9,024 bases of DNA, taken from NCBI GenBank assembly GCA_947040475.1, contig CAMRBT010000057.1, forward strand, positions 1 through 9,024. The letters are read 5' to 3'. This DNA comes from an uncultured Brevinema sp. (GTDB lineage Bacteria > Spirochaetota > Brevinematia > Brevinematales > Brevinemataceae). The position numbers and the translations under genes were made by a program. How positions within the stretch are numbered: position 1 is the stretch's first letter; every line of letters begins with the position of its first letter. Below the pieces are notes generated by a model. The model worked only from the letters and a program-made list of their open reading frames with translations. It was not told the origin of the DNA and ran no database searches. Below, in pieces: positions 1 through 6,113 of the stretch.

Positions 1-1
1 C

Positions 2-796
2 GATCAAAATAATGCCTTAATTTTTGCTTCCCTATATGGTCATACATCGACGGTAGCTCTTCTTATCAAAAATGGAGCTAATATTAATTTTACCAATGAG
101 GGTGGATCTGCTCTAAATTATGCTGCTTCTTATGGATTTACCGCTATTGTTACTAGTTTGCTCAAAGCTGGAGCTAAGATTAATAATCTAAATATAGACT
201 TGCAAAGCCCTCTTATGCAATCTGCTTATAATGGACATCTTAAAGTAGTCAACATTTTGCTAAAAAACAAAGCCTCTCTCAATATGCGTGATAACAATGG
301 TCATTCAGCCCTTAGCCTTGCTACGATGAGAAATCATACAAAAGTTATTAAAGCACTAGTCAAGGCTGGAGCTAATCCGAATCTTCTTGACAATGATGGC
401 TTGTCTCTTATTATGCTTGCCAGTCAAGTCGGTGATATAGAAAATATAAAGTTTTTCCTAACACAAAGAGTGCGTTTATCAACTACCGATAGTAATCAAA
501 ATGACGCATTATTACTATCTGCTTATAAAAATGAAACTGAAGCTAGTGAAATGCTTATTAAAGCAGGATCAGATATCAATAGACAAAACAATATGGGGTG
601 GACTAGTTTGCATATTGCGACTTTTTATGAATTTGAAAAATTAACTAAATTATTATTATCCTATAAAGCTGATAGTACTATCACCAATAAGGACGGAAAA
701 ACTGCCTTAGATTTTGTAATTAAAGAAAGAAATGATACTTTATTAAAATTATTCCAATCTACAGAATCCAATCAAATAGTAACAGAAAACAAATAA
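2..796 (+). CDS. Ankyrin-repeat protein, 3' part (5' end outside window)
   Basis: The reading frame is open from the left edge of the window, so only the last 264 residues are seen. They form about eight consecutive units of roughly 33 residues with the ankyrin pattern: a hydrophobic helix pair (for example SPLMQSAYNGHLKVVNILL, GWTSLHIATFYEFEKLTKLL) followed by a turn such as KAGANPN or KAGSDIN. The first unit visible (ALIFASLYGHTSTVALLIKNG) is already inside the array. A TTG at 158 could be taken as a start, but it falls in mid-repeat and ankyrin units continue in frame upstream of it, so it is not the real start. The last unit degrades into a polar tail ending TENK. Ankyrin arrays bind other proteins. 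No enzymatic domain is visible, so the partner, the cellular location and any N-terminal signal are unknown. The identification as an ankyrin protein is secure, the role is not. Confidence 0.9.
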   Translation, partial: DQNNALIFASLYGHTSTVALLIKNGANINFTNEGGSALNYAASYGFTAIVTSLLKAGAKINNLNIDLQSPLMQSAYNGHLKVVNILLKNKASLNMRDNNGHSALSLATMRNHTKVIKALVKAGANPNLLDNDGLSLIMLASQVGDIENIKFFLTQRVRLSTTDSNQNDALLLSAYKNETEASEMLIKAGSDINRQNNMGWTSLHIATFYEFEKLTKLLLSYKADSTITNKDGKTALDFVIKERNDTLLKLFQSTESNQIVTENK

Positions 797-817
797 TTAC
801 TAATAATAGTATCAATC

Positions 818-853
818 AAAAAAGACCCTCTTAATTAAAAGAAGGTCTTTTTT
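818..853. terminator. Bidirectional intrinsic terminator between ankyrin and lipoprotein genes
   Basis: The arms AAAAAAGACC (818-827) and GGTCTTTTTT (844-853) are perfectly complementary. An inner TCTT/AAGA pairing (829-832 with 839-842) extends the stem past one mismatch. The T tract on one strand and the A tract on the other make it work in both directions, as expected between two convergent genes. Confidence 0.85.
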
Positions 854-868
854 ATTTGGATATTATAA

Positions 869-1513
869 TTATCTTTGTATGTTTGTAGATAAAAGATATT
901 TTTCTGTATCTAAGAATTCTGCAGCACCTGGTTTTGCAATAACAAGTTTTAACAATCTTTCTGCCTGTGCCTGTGTATCACCTTCAACAATATAAAGATT
1001 ATGGGCATCTACTAACCAATAACCTTCGTATTCCATTTCGAGTTCACCATCATCGATAGATGTGTTTTTTGCAACAAAAGCATTACGACTTGCTGTTTTT
1101 TTTGTGGTTAGATCTACTGTTTCACCAGCAAGAGCGACATCTGTTTTCCATTCTAATTTTGCAAAATCATCAGCTTCCACTTTTTCCATTTTGCCATCTT
1201 CCATTTCTCTTTCAACTATATATGATTTATCATCAAAGATCACAAATTCTGTTTCTGTTTCTAATTTTCCATCATCAAATTCTTCCTCTGTTTGAAACCA
1301 AACAGTATCATATAAACGTTCAATAAGATTGAAATCTGCAGGATCTTCAGCTTCAGCTCTTGTAACAGATTTTGTAGAATCTAATGCTCTGCCTTCTCTT
1401 ACATTCTTATCATCACTAGGAATATTCTCTGTAAGCATTTTCCCCACTCGGTTTTCTTCTGTTGTAGTACAAGCGACAACACCGAACAATAAAATCATTA
1501 ATATTTTTTTCAT
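869..1513 (-). CDS. Predicted lipoprotein, acidic, unknown function
   Basis: The 214-residue product begins with a short positively charged segment (MKK), a hydrophobic stretch and a plausible lipobox, FGVVAC, with the lipidated Cys at position 15. It should be exported and lipid-anchored. The mature part is strongly charged and rich in Asp and Glu. An N-terminal linker of about 50 polar residues precedes alternating hydrophobic and charged segments (for example VIFDDKSYIVERE, YEGYWLVDAHNLYIVEGD) that look like beta strands, perhaps a small barrel or sandwich. I do not recognise the family. The start is supported by an AAGGAGA Shine-Dalgarno and a well-placed promoter. The gene is monocistronic as far as can be seen, ends at the shared terminator at 818-853, and is divergent from rsmG. 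Confidence 0.8.
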   Translation of the reverse strand: MKKILMILLFGVVACTTTEENRVGKMLTENIPSDDKNVREGRALDSTKSVTRAEAEDPADFNLIERLYDTVWFQTEEEFDDGKLETETEFVIFDDKSYIVEREMEDGKMEKVEADDFAKLEWKTDVALAGETVDLTTKKTASRNAFVAKNTSIDDGELEMEYEGYWLVDAHNLYIVEGDTQAQAERLLKLVIAKPGAAEFLDTEKYLLSTNIQR

Positions 1514-1518
1514 AACAT

Positions 1519-1525
1519 TCTCCTT
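1519..1525 (-). promoter_or_regulatory. Shine-Dalgarno of the lipoprotein gene
   Basis: On the minus strand AAGGAGA lies a few bases upstream of the ATG at 1513, which fixes the start of the lipoprotein and its signal peptide. Confidence 0.8.
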
Positions 1526-1557
1526 ATGAATTTTGTTAATTTATTTTCTCAAATACT

Positions 1558-1587
1558 ATTATAACATTAGAGTCCATATGGTATCAA
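1558..1587 (-). promoter_or_regulatory. Sigma-70-type promoter for the lipoprotein gene
   Basis: On the minus strand TTGATA (-35, 1582-1587) and TATAAT (-10, 1558-1563) are separated by 18 bp. The predicted transcript would start near 1551, giving a leader of about 40 nt before the ATG. The -10 is a perfect consensus hexamer, though AT-rich DNA yields such hexamers by chance. Confidence 0.65.
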
Positions 1588-1635
1588 AAGATTGTTAATA
1601 AAATCTTTTATTTATAAAAATAATTACCATTTTTT

Positions 1636-1663
1636 TTGAATATGATATATAATTTATTATAAC
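1636..1663 (+). promoter_or_regulatory. Possible promoter for rsmG
   Basis: TTGAAT (1636-1641) and TATAAC (1658-1663) are spaced 16 bp apart, pointing towards rsmG, with a leader of about 50 nt. A second -10-like TATAAT lies at 1648-1653 but has no convincing -35 partner. The region is very AT-rich, so the exact choice is uncertain. Some rsmG promoter is expected here because the upstream gene is divergent. Confidence 0.4.
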
Positions 1664-1717
1664 ATAAAAACACTGTACATTCAAACTGTTTTAAAATAAA
1701 GATAAGGGATCTAAATT

Positions 1718-2269
1718 ATGGATATATCTAACTACTTACAAGAACTAACTTTGTGGAACACGACACACAATCTTGTTTCTAAAAATGAAATCAACAATTT
1801 GGAAGAACATGTAGCCGATTCTTTGTCGCTCTGTGAATTACTCAAAGATACTAAATATCATACTATTATAGATATTGGATCTGGGGGTGGCTTTCCTGTT
1901 ATTCCTTTAGGATTTTGGGTCAAACAAGAAAATCTCCCTATCACCTTAATAGCAACAGATATTAAAGAAAAAAAGTTGTCATTTTTGACATGGTGTAGTA
2001 CAAAGTTTGAGCTGAATATTCAGGTGGAGAATTTAACAAAGAATTTTGTTTTTGATGAAGAGTGTTTAATTGTTAGTCGTGCTTTTGCTTCTCTCAAAAA
2101 TATTTTGCTTTGGAGAGATAAGCATGCACCTTTTGCTAAGGATTTTTTGATCCTTAAAGGTATTACCGTGGAAGAAGAATTAGAAGAAGCTCAAATAGAA
2201 AATTATGAACTTATTAAAAATCCTAGAGGTTTTATTGTAAAATTTACAAATATCCCAACTGTGAATTAA
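1718..2269 (+). CDS. rsmG: 16S rRNA (guanine-527 N7) methyltransferase RsmG (GidB)
   Basis: RsmG uses S-adenosylmethionine to methylate N7 of G527 in 16S rRNA, and in other bacteria its loss gives low-level streptomycin resistance. Family marks are clear. The segment WNTTHNLVSK (13-22) precedes EEHVADSL (29-36). Motif I is IIDIGSGGGFPVIPL (50-64), the SAM-binding glycine loop. An acidic residue, D81, follows strand 2 in ATDIKEKKLSFL. The family signature SRAFASL is at 120-126 and LILKG at 144-148. At 183 residues it is shorter than the roughly 205-240 usual in the family. It starts almost at the YxxxLxxWN segment and lacks the N-terminal helices that precede it in E. coli RsmG. The ATG has AAGGG 9 nt upstream. 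It is not linked to mnmG or parAB as in many genomes. Its last 26 bp overlap, in antisense, the small membrane-protein gene that follows. Confidence 0.93.
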   Translation: MDISNYLQELTLWNTTHNLVSKNEINNLEEHVADSLSLCELLKDTKYHTIIDIGSGGGFPVIPLGFWVKQENLPITLIATDIKEKKLSFLTWCSTKFELNIQVENLTKNFVFDEECLIVSRAFASLKNILLWRDKHAPFAKDFLILKGITVEEELEEAQIENYELIKNPRGFIVKFTNIPTVN

Positions 2270-2411
2270 CCATGATTGTAGCGATATCTAACAACATATG
2301 ATAGAAAGCGGGAAATAATACAAAGCATACTCCATATGCTAAAGCGAAAAGAGCCACAAATTCTACAATTTGTAGAGCTATGTTTACTGGGTGTTTAACT
2401 GGATATGGCAT
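2244..2411 (-). CDS. Small hydrophobic membrane protein, 55 residues, unrecognised
   Basis: On the minus strand an ATG at 2411 opens 55 codons ending in TAA at 2244-2246. The product begins MPYPVKHPVN, has one long hydrophobic segment from about residue 11 to 37 (including EFVALFALAYGVCFVLFPAF), and ends in a mildly hydrophobic tail, IATIMVNSQLGYL. One transmembrane helix, or a helix and a re-entrant part, is likely, and there is no cleavable signal. The best evidence that it is real is a GAGGAGGG Shine-Dalgarno ending 5 nt before the ATG, among the strongest ribosome sites in the window, plus a plausible promoter upstream. The membrane-like composition does not look like a shadow, since nearly all of the gene lies outside any other CDS. 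It overlaps the last 26 bp of rsmG tail-to-tail. I do not recognise the family and assign no function. Confidence 0.75.
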   Translation of the reverse strand: MPYPVKHPVNIALQIVEFVALFALAYGVCFVLFPAFYHMLLDIATIMVNSQLGYL

Positions 2412-2416
2412 AATAC

Positions 2417-2424
2417 CCTCCTCA
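2417..2424 (-). promoter_or_regulatory. Strong Shine-Dalgarno of the 55-residue ORF
   Basis: Minus-strand GAGGAGGG sits just upstream of the ATG at 2411. It is close to a full anti-Shine-Dalgarno match and is the main reason to call the small gene. Confidence 0.75.
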
Positions 2425-2449
2425 TTAATATAATATTTTTTATTTCTCT

Positions 2450-2477
2450 ATAATATAATATTAACATTTTTTAGCAA
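2450..2477 (-). promoter_or_regulatory. Possible promoter for the 55-residue ORF
   Basis: On the minus strand TTGCTA (-35, 2472-2477) and TATTAT (-10, 2450-2455) are 16 bp apart, giving a leader of about 35 nt. The match is moderate and the region is AT-rich. Confidence 0.4.
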
Positions 2478-2534
2478 AAAAGCAAGTCTTCTATCAAAGA
2501 ACAGTGTTTAGCATTTAATTGCATATATTGTAAA

Positions 2535-2565
2535 TGTTTAAATAATCTAAAAAAGCGTTTAAACA
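2535..2565. repeat. Imperfect inverted repeat TGTTTAAA / TTTAAACA
   Basis: Arms TGTTTAAA (2535-2542) and TTTAAACA (2558-2565) flank a 15-bp A-rich spacer. It could be a weak hairpin or an operator-like site. AT richness makes a chance match quite possible. Confidence 0.3.
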
Positions 2566-2570
2566 AAGAA

Positions 2571-2604
2571 AATACCTACATTAAAAAATCAATGGAGGTA
2601 TTTT
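2571..2604. terminator. Hairpin, likely terminator downstream of rsmG
   Basis: AATACCTACATT (2571-2582) pairs with AATGGAGGTATT (2591-2602) around an 8-nt loop with one mismatch. On the plus strand it is followed by a short T run. On the minus strand it is followed by TTTTCTTTG. It would stop rsmG read-through before maf. Because it lies 62 bp before the maf ATG it could instead act in a maf leader. Confidence 0.5.
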
Positions 2605-2666
2605 AGCTAATTTATTAGTATTTAATTGAAAATAATATTATCAAACAATCTAAAAGGATAAATCTT

Positions 2667-3221
2667 ATGAATGAAATCATCTTAGCTTCAGAATCTGAAG
2701 GAAGAAAAGAATTATTTGCACGACATTTTGGGACAGGGTTCAAAACTTATCCCTCAAAAATTTTAGAAGATAATTTTTTTCACTTAGCCCCAGAAAAAAT
2801 GGTACAAGAGCTCGCTCAACAAAAGTCTGCAACTATTACCCCTCTCTTTCCCGATGACTTTGTTTGTGCTTTTGATACTACAGTTGCTTGTGAAAACAAA
2901 AACCTAGGCAAACCTCAAAATCTTGAAGAGGCTTTTTTGATGTTACAATTTCTCAATCAAAAAAAACAAGTTGTTTGGACTGGTTATTCTATAGAATACA
3001 AAGGCATTAAAAAAAGTGGCGTCACCTGTGCTGAATTGATTTTGTCTATCACGGATGAAGAAATCACGAGGTATATTAATACCCACTCTGTTACTAAGTT
3101 TGCAGGTGCTTACGCTATACAAAAACAAGATGCCAATATTAAAATTATATCAGGTTCTATGGATACAATTATTGGAGCACCAATGGATATCATCTTAGAA
3201 TTTATCAAGGCTCATCAATAA
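2667..3221 (+). CDS. maf: Maf-family nucleoside triphosphate pyrophosphatase
   Basis: Maf proteins hydrolyse dTTP/UTP or modified nucleotides to monophosphates and in some bacteria affect septum formation. The 184 residues match the family in length (about 190) and motif order. ILASESEGRKELF (5-17) corresponds to the usual ILAS.SPRR.ELL. AFDTTV (68-73) carries the conserved Asp70. GKP (81-83) is followed by EEAFLML. EEITRYI (131-137) comes next, then KFAGAYAIQ (144-152) and a final IISGSMDTIIGAP. Some positions deviate: EGR replaces PRR in the first motif, the Lys of the common DKAGAY is displaced (TKFAGAY), and GLP near the end is GAP. Substrate choice between the YhdE and YceF subgroups cannot be read safely. 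A GGA 8 nt before the ATG serves as ribosome site. The stop codon abuts the stop of the following convergent gene. Confidence 0.88.
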   Translation: MNEIILASESEGRKELFARHFGTGFKTYPSKILEDNFFHLAPEKMVQELAQQKSATITPLFPDDFVCAFDTTVACENKNLGKPQNLEEAFLMLQFLNQKKQVVWTGYSIEYKGIKKSGVTCAELILSITDEEITRYINTHSVTKFAGAYAIQKQDANIKIISGSMDTIIGAPMDIILEFIKAHQ

Positions 3222-3884
3222 TTAGAATAAAAATCCTAATGTTAATCCGTAGACCATAGCATGGTCAAAACGCACATCATTCATATCTGGAATATTGACC
3301 CCTGGTATTATTGGTGCTGAAAAATTCATATAAGAAAAACTCATGATATAACCAATATCTAGCCCAAAAGTAACAGCAGCATATTTGTTGAAGTTATAAA
3401 CTGTTCTCAATGATAATTCTGCACCGAGATTGACGGGAGTATTAATTCTATCTGCTGTCATTTTTTGATAGCGTTCCGCTGAAACAAGATCTATAGTCAA
3501 TCCCCCATTCAAGAACAATCCCCAGCCCTTACCTGTATCTTCTTTTACAGTATTCAATAAACGGCTAGATCCGCCAAACAAAAATCCCCAACGAAATTCA
3601 TTCAAAAAAGTGCCTATCTTTTGAGAACTTGTAAAAGGTGTAGCGAATCTAATTTGCACATAAGAACTGTAGCCTAAGAGACCTTTTCTTTCTTGAGGAA
3701 AAAACTCAAGCATCGTCATACTATATCCAAAATTTTTATGATCAGAACTTTTAGGAGCTTTTAGATTGGACGCCCCCATAAAACGTGTTGATACCCCTAT
3801 ACTACCTGCTGTATATTTGGCAAAAATTTCTCCCGATTGTAACATAACTATCAATAATCCTAAGATCAAAAATTTACGATTCAT
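3222..3884 (-). CDS. Secreted beta-barrel-like outer-membrane protein, unknown function
   Basis: The product is 220 residues from the preferred ATG at 3884. It starts MNRKF, followed by a hydrophobic run and a likely signal-peptidase site after GEIFA (about residue 22). An in-frame ATG seven codons upstream (3905) has no Shine-Dalgarno, while the inner one follows AGGGGGA. The mature part has alternating strands rich in aromatic and Gly residues (for example YAAVTFGLDIGYIMSF, GFLFGGSSRLL) and ends VYGLTLGFLF. That terminal Phe fits the beta-signal recognised by the BAM complex. An outer-membrane barrel of about eight strands is the likely fold. Function is not recognised. The gene is tail-to-tail with maf with no intergenic base and divergent from the TPR-dprA operon. 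Confidence 0.75.
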   Translation of the reverse strand: MNRKFLILGLLIVMLQSGEIFAKYTAGSIGVSTRFMGASNLKAPKSSDHKNFGYSMTMLEFFPQERKGLLGYSSYVQIRFATPFTSSQKIGTFLNEFRWGFLFGGSSRLLNTVKEDTGKGWGLFLNGGLTIDLVSAERYQKMTADRINTPVNLGAELSLRTVYNFNKYAAVTFGLDIGYIMSFSYMNFSAPIIPGVNIPDMNDVRFDHAMVYGLTLGFLF

Positions 3885-3887
3885 ATA

Positions 3888-3894
3888 TCCCCCT
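3888..3894 (-). promoter_or_regulatory. Shine-Dalgarno deciding the start of the barrel protein
   Basis: Minus-strand AGGGGGA stands 3 to 4 nt before the ATG at 3884 and lies inside the longer open frame that begins at 3905. It favours the inner start, which also places the signal peptide at the N-terminus. Confidence 0.6.
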
Positions 3895-3920
3895 GTATAA
3901 TCCATAATTATACTAATTCA

Positions 3921-3949
3921 AAAATACTATGTAATCTTAATATCGTCAA
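3921..3949 (-). promoter_or_regulatory. Promoter for the barrel-protein gene
   Basis: Minus-strand TTGACG (3944-3949) and TATTTT (3921-3926) are exactly 17 bp apart, giving a leader of about 30 nt to the ATG at 3884. The -35 is strong and the -10 moderate. Confidence 0.55.
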
Positions 3950-3971
3950 AGACTTTTTATGATAGATATTG

Positions 3972-4001
3972 TTGACACTTTTATATAATTATATCTATAA
4001 T
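3972..4001 (+). promoter_or_regulatory. Near-consensus sigma-70 promoter of the TPR-dprA-hydrolase operon
   Basis: TTGACA (3972-3977) and TATAAT (3996-4001) are both perfect hexamers with an 18-bp spacer. Transcription would start near 4008, leaving a leader of about 20 nt with AAGGA (4018-4022) 6 nt before the ATG. It is the best promoter in the window and suggests steady, unregulated expression. Confidence 0.8.
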
Positions 4002-4028
4002 GTATACAAATAGTATTAAGGAATATCA

Positions 4029-4949
4029 ATGAAATCAAAAGGTATATCTTATTTTTTATTAATTCTTCTCGGTGGTGTTGTTGGCTATATGGTGGGAGCA
4101 TCAATGGATCCTGTAGACAGGGCTATCCGTAAAGCTCAAAAAATAAATAGGGCAAATTTAGCTGGGGTTTCTTCTCTCCGAGAGGGTGGGTCTATGAATC
4201 TCTTTGGGCTTTTCACCAAAAAAAAATCTCTACAAGAAAAAATAGATACAGATACAAAATTCAGCAATGAATATGTCAGTAGAATTAGTAACACGATGGC
4301 TAAAAAAGAACAAGCTATTGCTTTATTAGATGAGACACAAGAATTTATTGATCTTGCCACCCAAGAAGTTTTTCTGGACAGTAGCCTACAAAAATACTTA
4401 TATTCTTTAGGGCGTGTTCAGCTACAGAATGGGATGGTTTTTCAAGCTCTTTCTAATCTTCAACGTTCTTATGATATCAATCCTTACGATTCTTCCACAG
4501 CACAATTACTAGCATCTTCTTATCTTGCTCTTTATCAGGTACTCCCAGAAGGATCTGAAAAATCACAAGCTGGAGAATCTGCCGTACGATTTCTCAAATT
4601 GACCTTACAAACAAAACCAAATAGTATTAGTACCATGCACGGGCTAGCATTAATATATACAGATCAAGGCGTTTACCAAGCTGCTCTTCCCCTATTTTTA
4701 CAAATTTTGGACAAAGAACCAGAACACATAGATTCTTTATTGGGTGTTGCTCGTATTTATTATGATCAAGGAGAGCGTGATAAAGCCCGTCGTATCTATG
4801 AACAAACAGAGGCTCTTATCCTAGAACTCAAAAACAAAAGATCTTTTGTCAGACAAGAATTGAATGTTGGCGTTTTAGATCACAAATTAAAAGTAATTAG
4901 AAATAACTTAGAGATCCTATATAAGGAACAACAATCAGGACTTAATTAG
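4029..4949 (+). CDS. Membrane-anchored TPR (tetratricopeptide) protein
   Basis: The 306 residues begin with MKSKG and a Gly-rich hydrophobic segment (about 6-25, FLLILLGGVVGYMVG) that reads as an uncleaved membrane anchor. A basic, helical linker follows (RAIRKAQKINRAN, then a coiled-coil-prone stretch at about 75-115). TPR units follow. About 117-150 contains YLYSLGRVQLQNGMVFQAL and ends in NP. About 154-197 is a longer unit with an insert (VLPEGSEKSQAG). About 198-233 contains MHGLALIYTDQGVYQAAL and ends in EPEH. About 234-265 contains LLGVARIYYDQGERDKARRIYE. TPRs bind proteins, so this is probably a scaffold at the inner membrane. It is the first gene of a three-gene operon. Its TAG stop is followed immediately by the dprA ATG, which suggests translational coupling. 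The partner is unknown. Confidence 0.85.
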   Translation: MKSKGISYFLLILLGGVVGYMVGASMDPVDRAIRKAQKINRANLAGVSSLREGGSMNLFGLFTKKKSLQEKIDTDTKFSNEYVSRISNTMAKKEQAIALLDETQEFIDLATQEVFLDSSLQKYLYSLGRVQLQNGMVFQALSNLQRSYDINPYDSSTAQLLASSYLALYQVLPEGSEKSQAGESAVRFLKLTLQTKPNSISTMHGLALIYTDQGVYQAALPLFLQILDKEPEHIDSLLGVARIYYDQGERDKARRIYEQTEALILELKNKRSFVRQELNVGVLDHKLKVIRNNLEILYKEQQSGLN

Positions 4950-6113
4950 ATGATAGATAAATATTTATATTCTCTTATTGCTTTTTCTGCAACAGATATT
5001 ATTGGTTACAATCGTTTTATGACTATCAAAAAAACCTTTACTGATATTAGTGAATTTTTAGATTGTGACACGCCCTATCAAATGAACTTATTAGGTCTAA
5101 AAACAGAACTAGCAGAAAAAATACTCCTCAATATGAAAACACAAGCTGATAAAATCATAGAACAATGCGAACAAAAAAAGATAGATTTTATTCCTCACAA
5201 TAGCTCTCTTTACCCACCTCTCTTAAAAGAAATCATTGATCCTCCTTATTTACTTTATGCTCAAGGAAAAATGAATCCTACTATTCCTCTCATCGCCGTA
5301 ATAGGCACGAGAAATTCTACCCCTGATGCTGAAGAGATTAATAGATGGTTTTGTAAAACTTTTGCTCAATATGGTTTAGGAGTAGTGAGTGGTCTTGCCA
5401 AAGGTCATGACGCTATTGCTTCTGAGACTATTCTCGAAAACGAAGGCTATACTGTAGGTGTCCTTGGTACGGCTATCGATACTATTTATCCTACAAGCTC
5501 AACAAATCTCTATCACAAAATCAAAGAAAAAGGTGTCTTAATTTCTGAATATCCACCGGGAATGACTTCAACTAAGTGGAGATTTCCACGCAGAAATCGT
5601 ATTGTTAGTGGATTATCACAAGCAGTATGTGTCATTCAAGCCCCAGAAAAATCTGGAACGATGATCACGGTACGTATTGCCTCAGAACAAAATAAAGATG
5701 TTTATGTTGTCCCAGGCAATCCTATGGTATCTCAAAATAGTGGTACTAACACGCTCATCCAAAATGGCACTAGATTGGCTTTGTCTCCTGAAGAAATCAT
5801 CAAAGATGTCTTGAAATCTAACCCAAATTTAGAAACTATTCAATTCCTCGCTCAAGAAAAATCTCCTAAAATCCAAGAAGAACAAAAAGAAGCAACTCCA
5901 GTAAAAATTATAGAAGAAGAAATAGATCCTTCCCTATCTATAGAAGAAAGAAGTATTTTAGAGTTAGCATACCAGCATATTCATATTGACGAAATCGTAA
6001 GAACATTAGAAATGAACATCGCTACCTTAAATGGTCTGCTTACCATGATGGAAATAAAAGGACTTATCGTTCAAAAACCCGGACAAATGTATATTAAGAA
6101 GGAGCTTGCATGA
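4950..6113 (+). CDS. dprA: DNA-processing protein DprA (Smf)
   Basis: DprA binds incoming single-stranded DNA and loads RecA during natural transformation. It is also conserved in many bacteria not known to be competent. The 387 residues show the expected domains. An N-terminal helical, SAM/HhH-like part spans about 1-70. A Rossmann-like DNA-binding core follows, with VIGTRNSTPD (117-126), VVSGLAKGHD (145-154, where most homologues have GID), VLGTAIDTIYP, and FPRRNRIVSGLS (212-223, the basic nucleic-acid-binding motif). The core continues with SGTMIT (235-240), VVPGNP (253-258) and SGTNTLIQNG (264-273). A linker rich in Glu and Lys (about 295-325) leads to a C-terminal winged helix (about 328-387, SIEERSILELAYQHIHIDEI through GLIVQKPGQMYI), the DprA_WH domain. 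AGGA lies 9 nt before the ATG, inside the end of the TPR gene. The last four bases, ATGA, overlap the start of the hydrolase gene. The usual neighbour topA is absent. Confidence 0.95.
   Translation: MIDKYLYSLIAFSATDIIGYNRFMTIKKTFTDISEFLDCDTPYQMNLLGLKTELAEKILLNMKTQADKIIEQCEQKKIDFIPHNSSLYPPLLKEIIDPPYLLYAQGKMNPTIPLIAVIGTRNSTPDAEEINRWFCKTFAQYGLGVVSGLAKGHDAIASETILENEGYTVGVLGTAIDTIYPTSSTNLYHKIKEKGVLISEYPPGMTSTKWRFPRRNRIVSGLSQAVCVIQAPEKSGTMITVRIASEQNKDVYVVPGNPMVSQNSGTNTLIQNGTRLALSPEEIIKDVLKSNPNLETIQFLAQEKSPKIQEEQKEATPVKIIEEEIDPSLSIEERSILELAYQHIHIDEIVRTLEMNIATLNGLLTMMEIKGLIVQKPGQMYIKKELA
6099..6104 (+). promoter_or_regulatory. Shine-Dalgarno for the hydrolase, inside dprA
   Basis: AAGGAG ends 5 nt before the ATG at 6110, within the last codons of dprA. 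Together with the ATGA overlap it indicates coupled translation. Confidence 0.75.

Noticed and set aside
158..796. Start of a complete ankyrin gene at the TTG at 158
   Set aside because: Ankyrin units continue in the same frame from the window edge without a stop, and 158 lies in mid-repeat.
1060..1529. Plus-strand open frames over the lipoprotein gene
   Set aside because: They are antisense shadows of a gene with lipobox, promoter and Shine-Dalgarno. Their products are low-complexity (Phe/Leu or Ser rich).
3885..3905. Seven-residue N-terminal extension of the barrel protein
   Set aside because: The ATG at 3905 lacks a Shine-Dalgarno, and AGGGGGA precedes the inner ATG, which gives a standard signal peptide.
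4136..4360. Minus-strand frame inside the TPR gene
   Set aside because: No ribosome site, and it lies fully antisense to a well supported gene.
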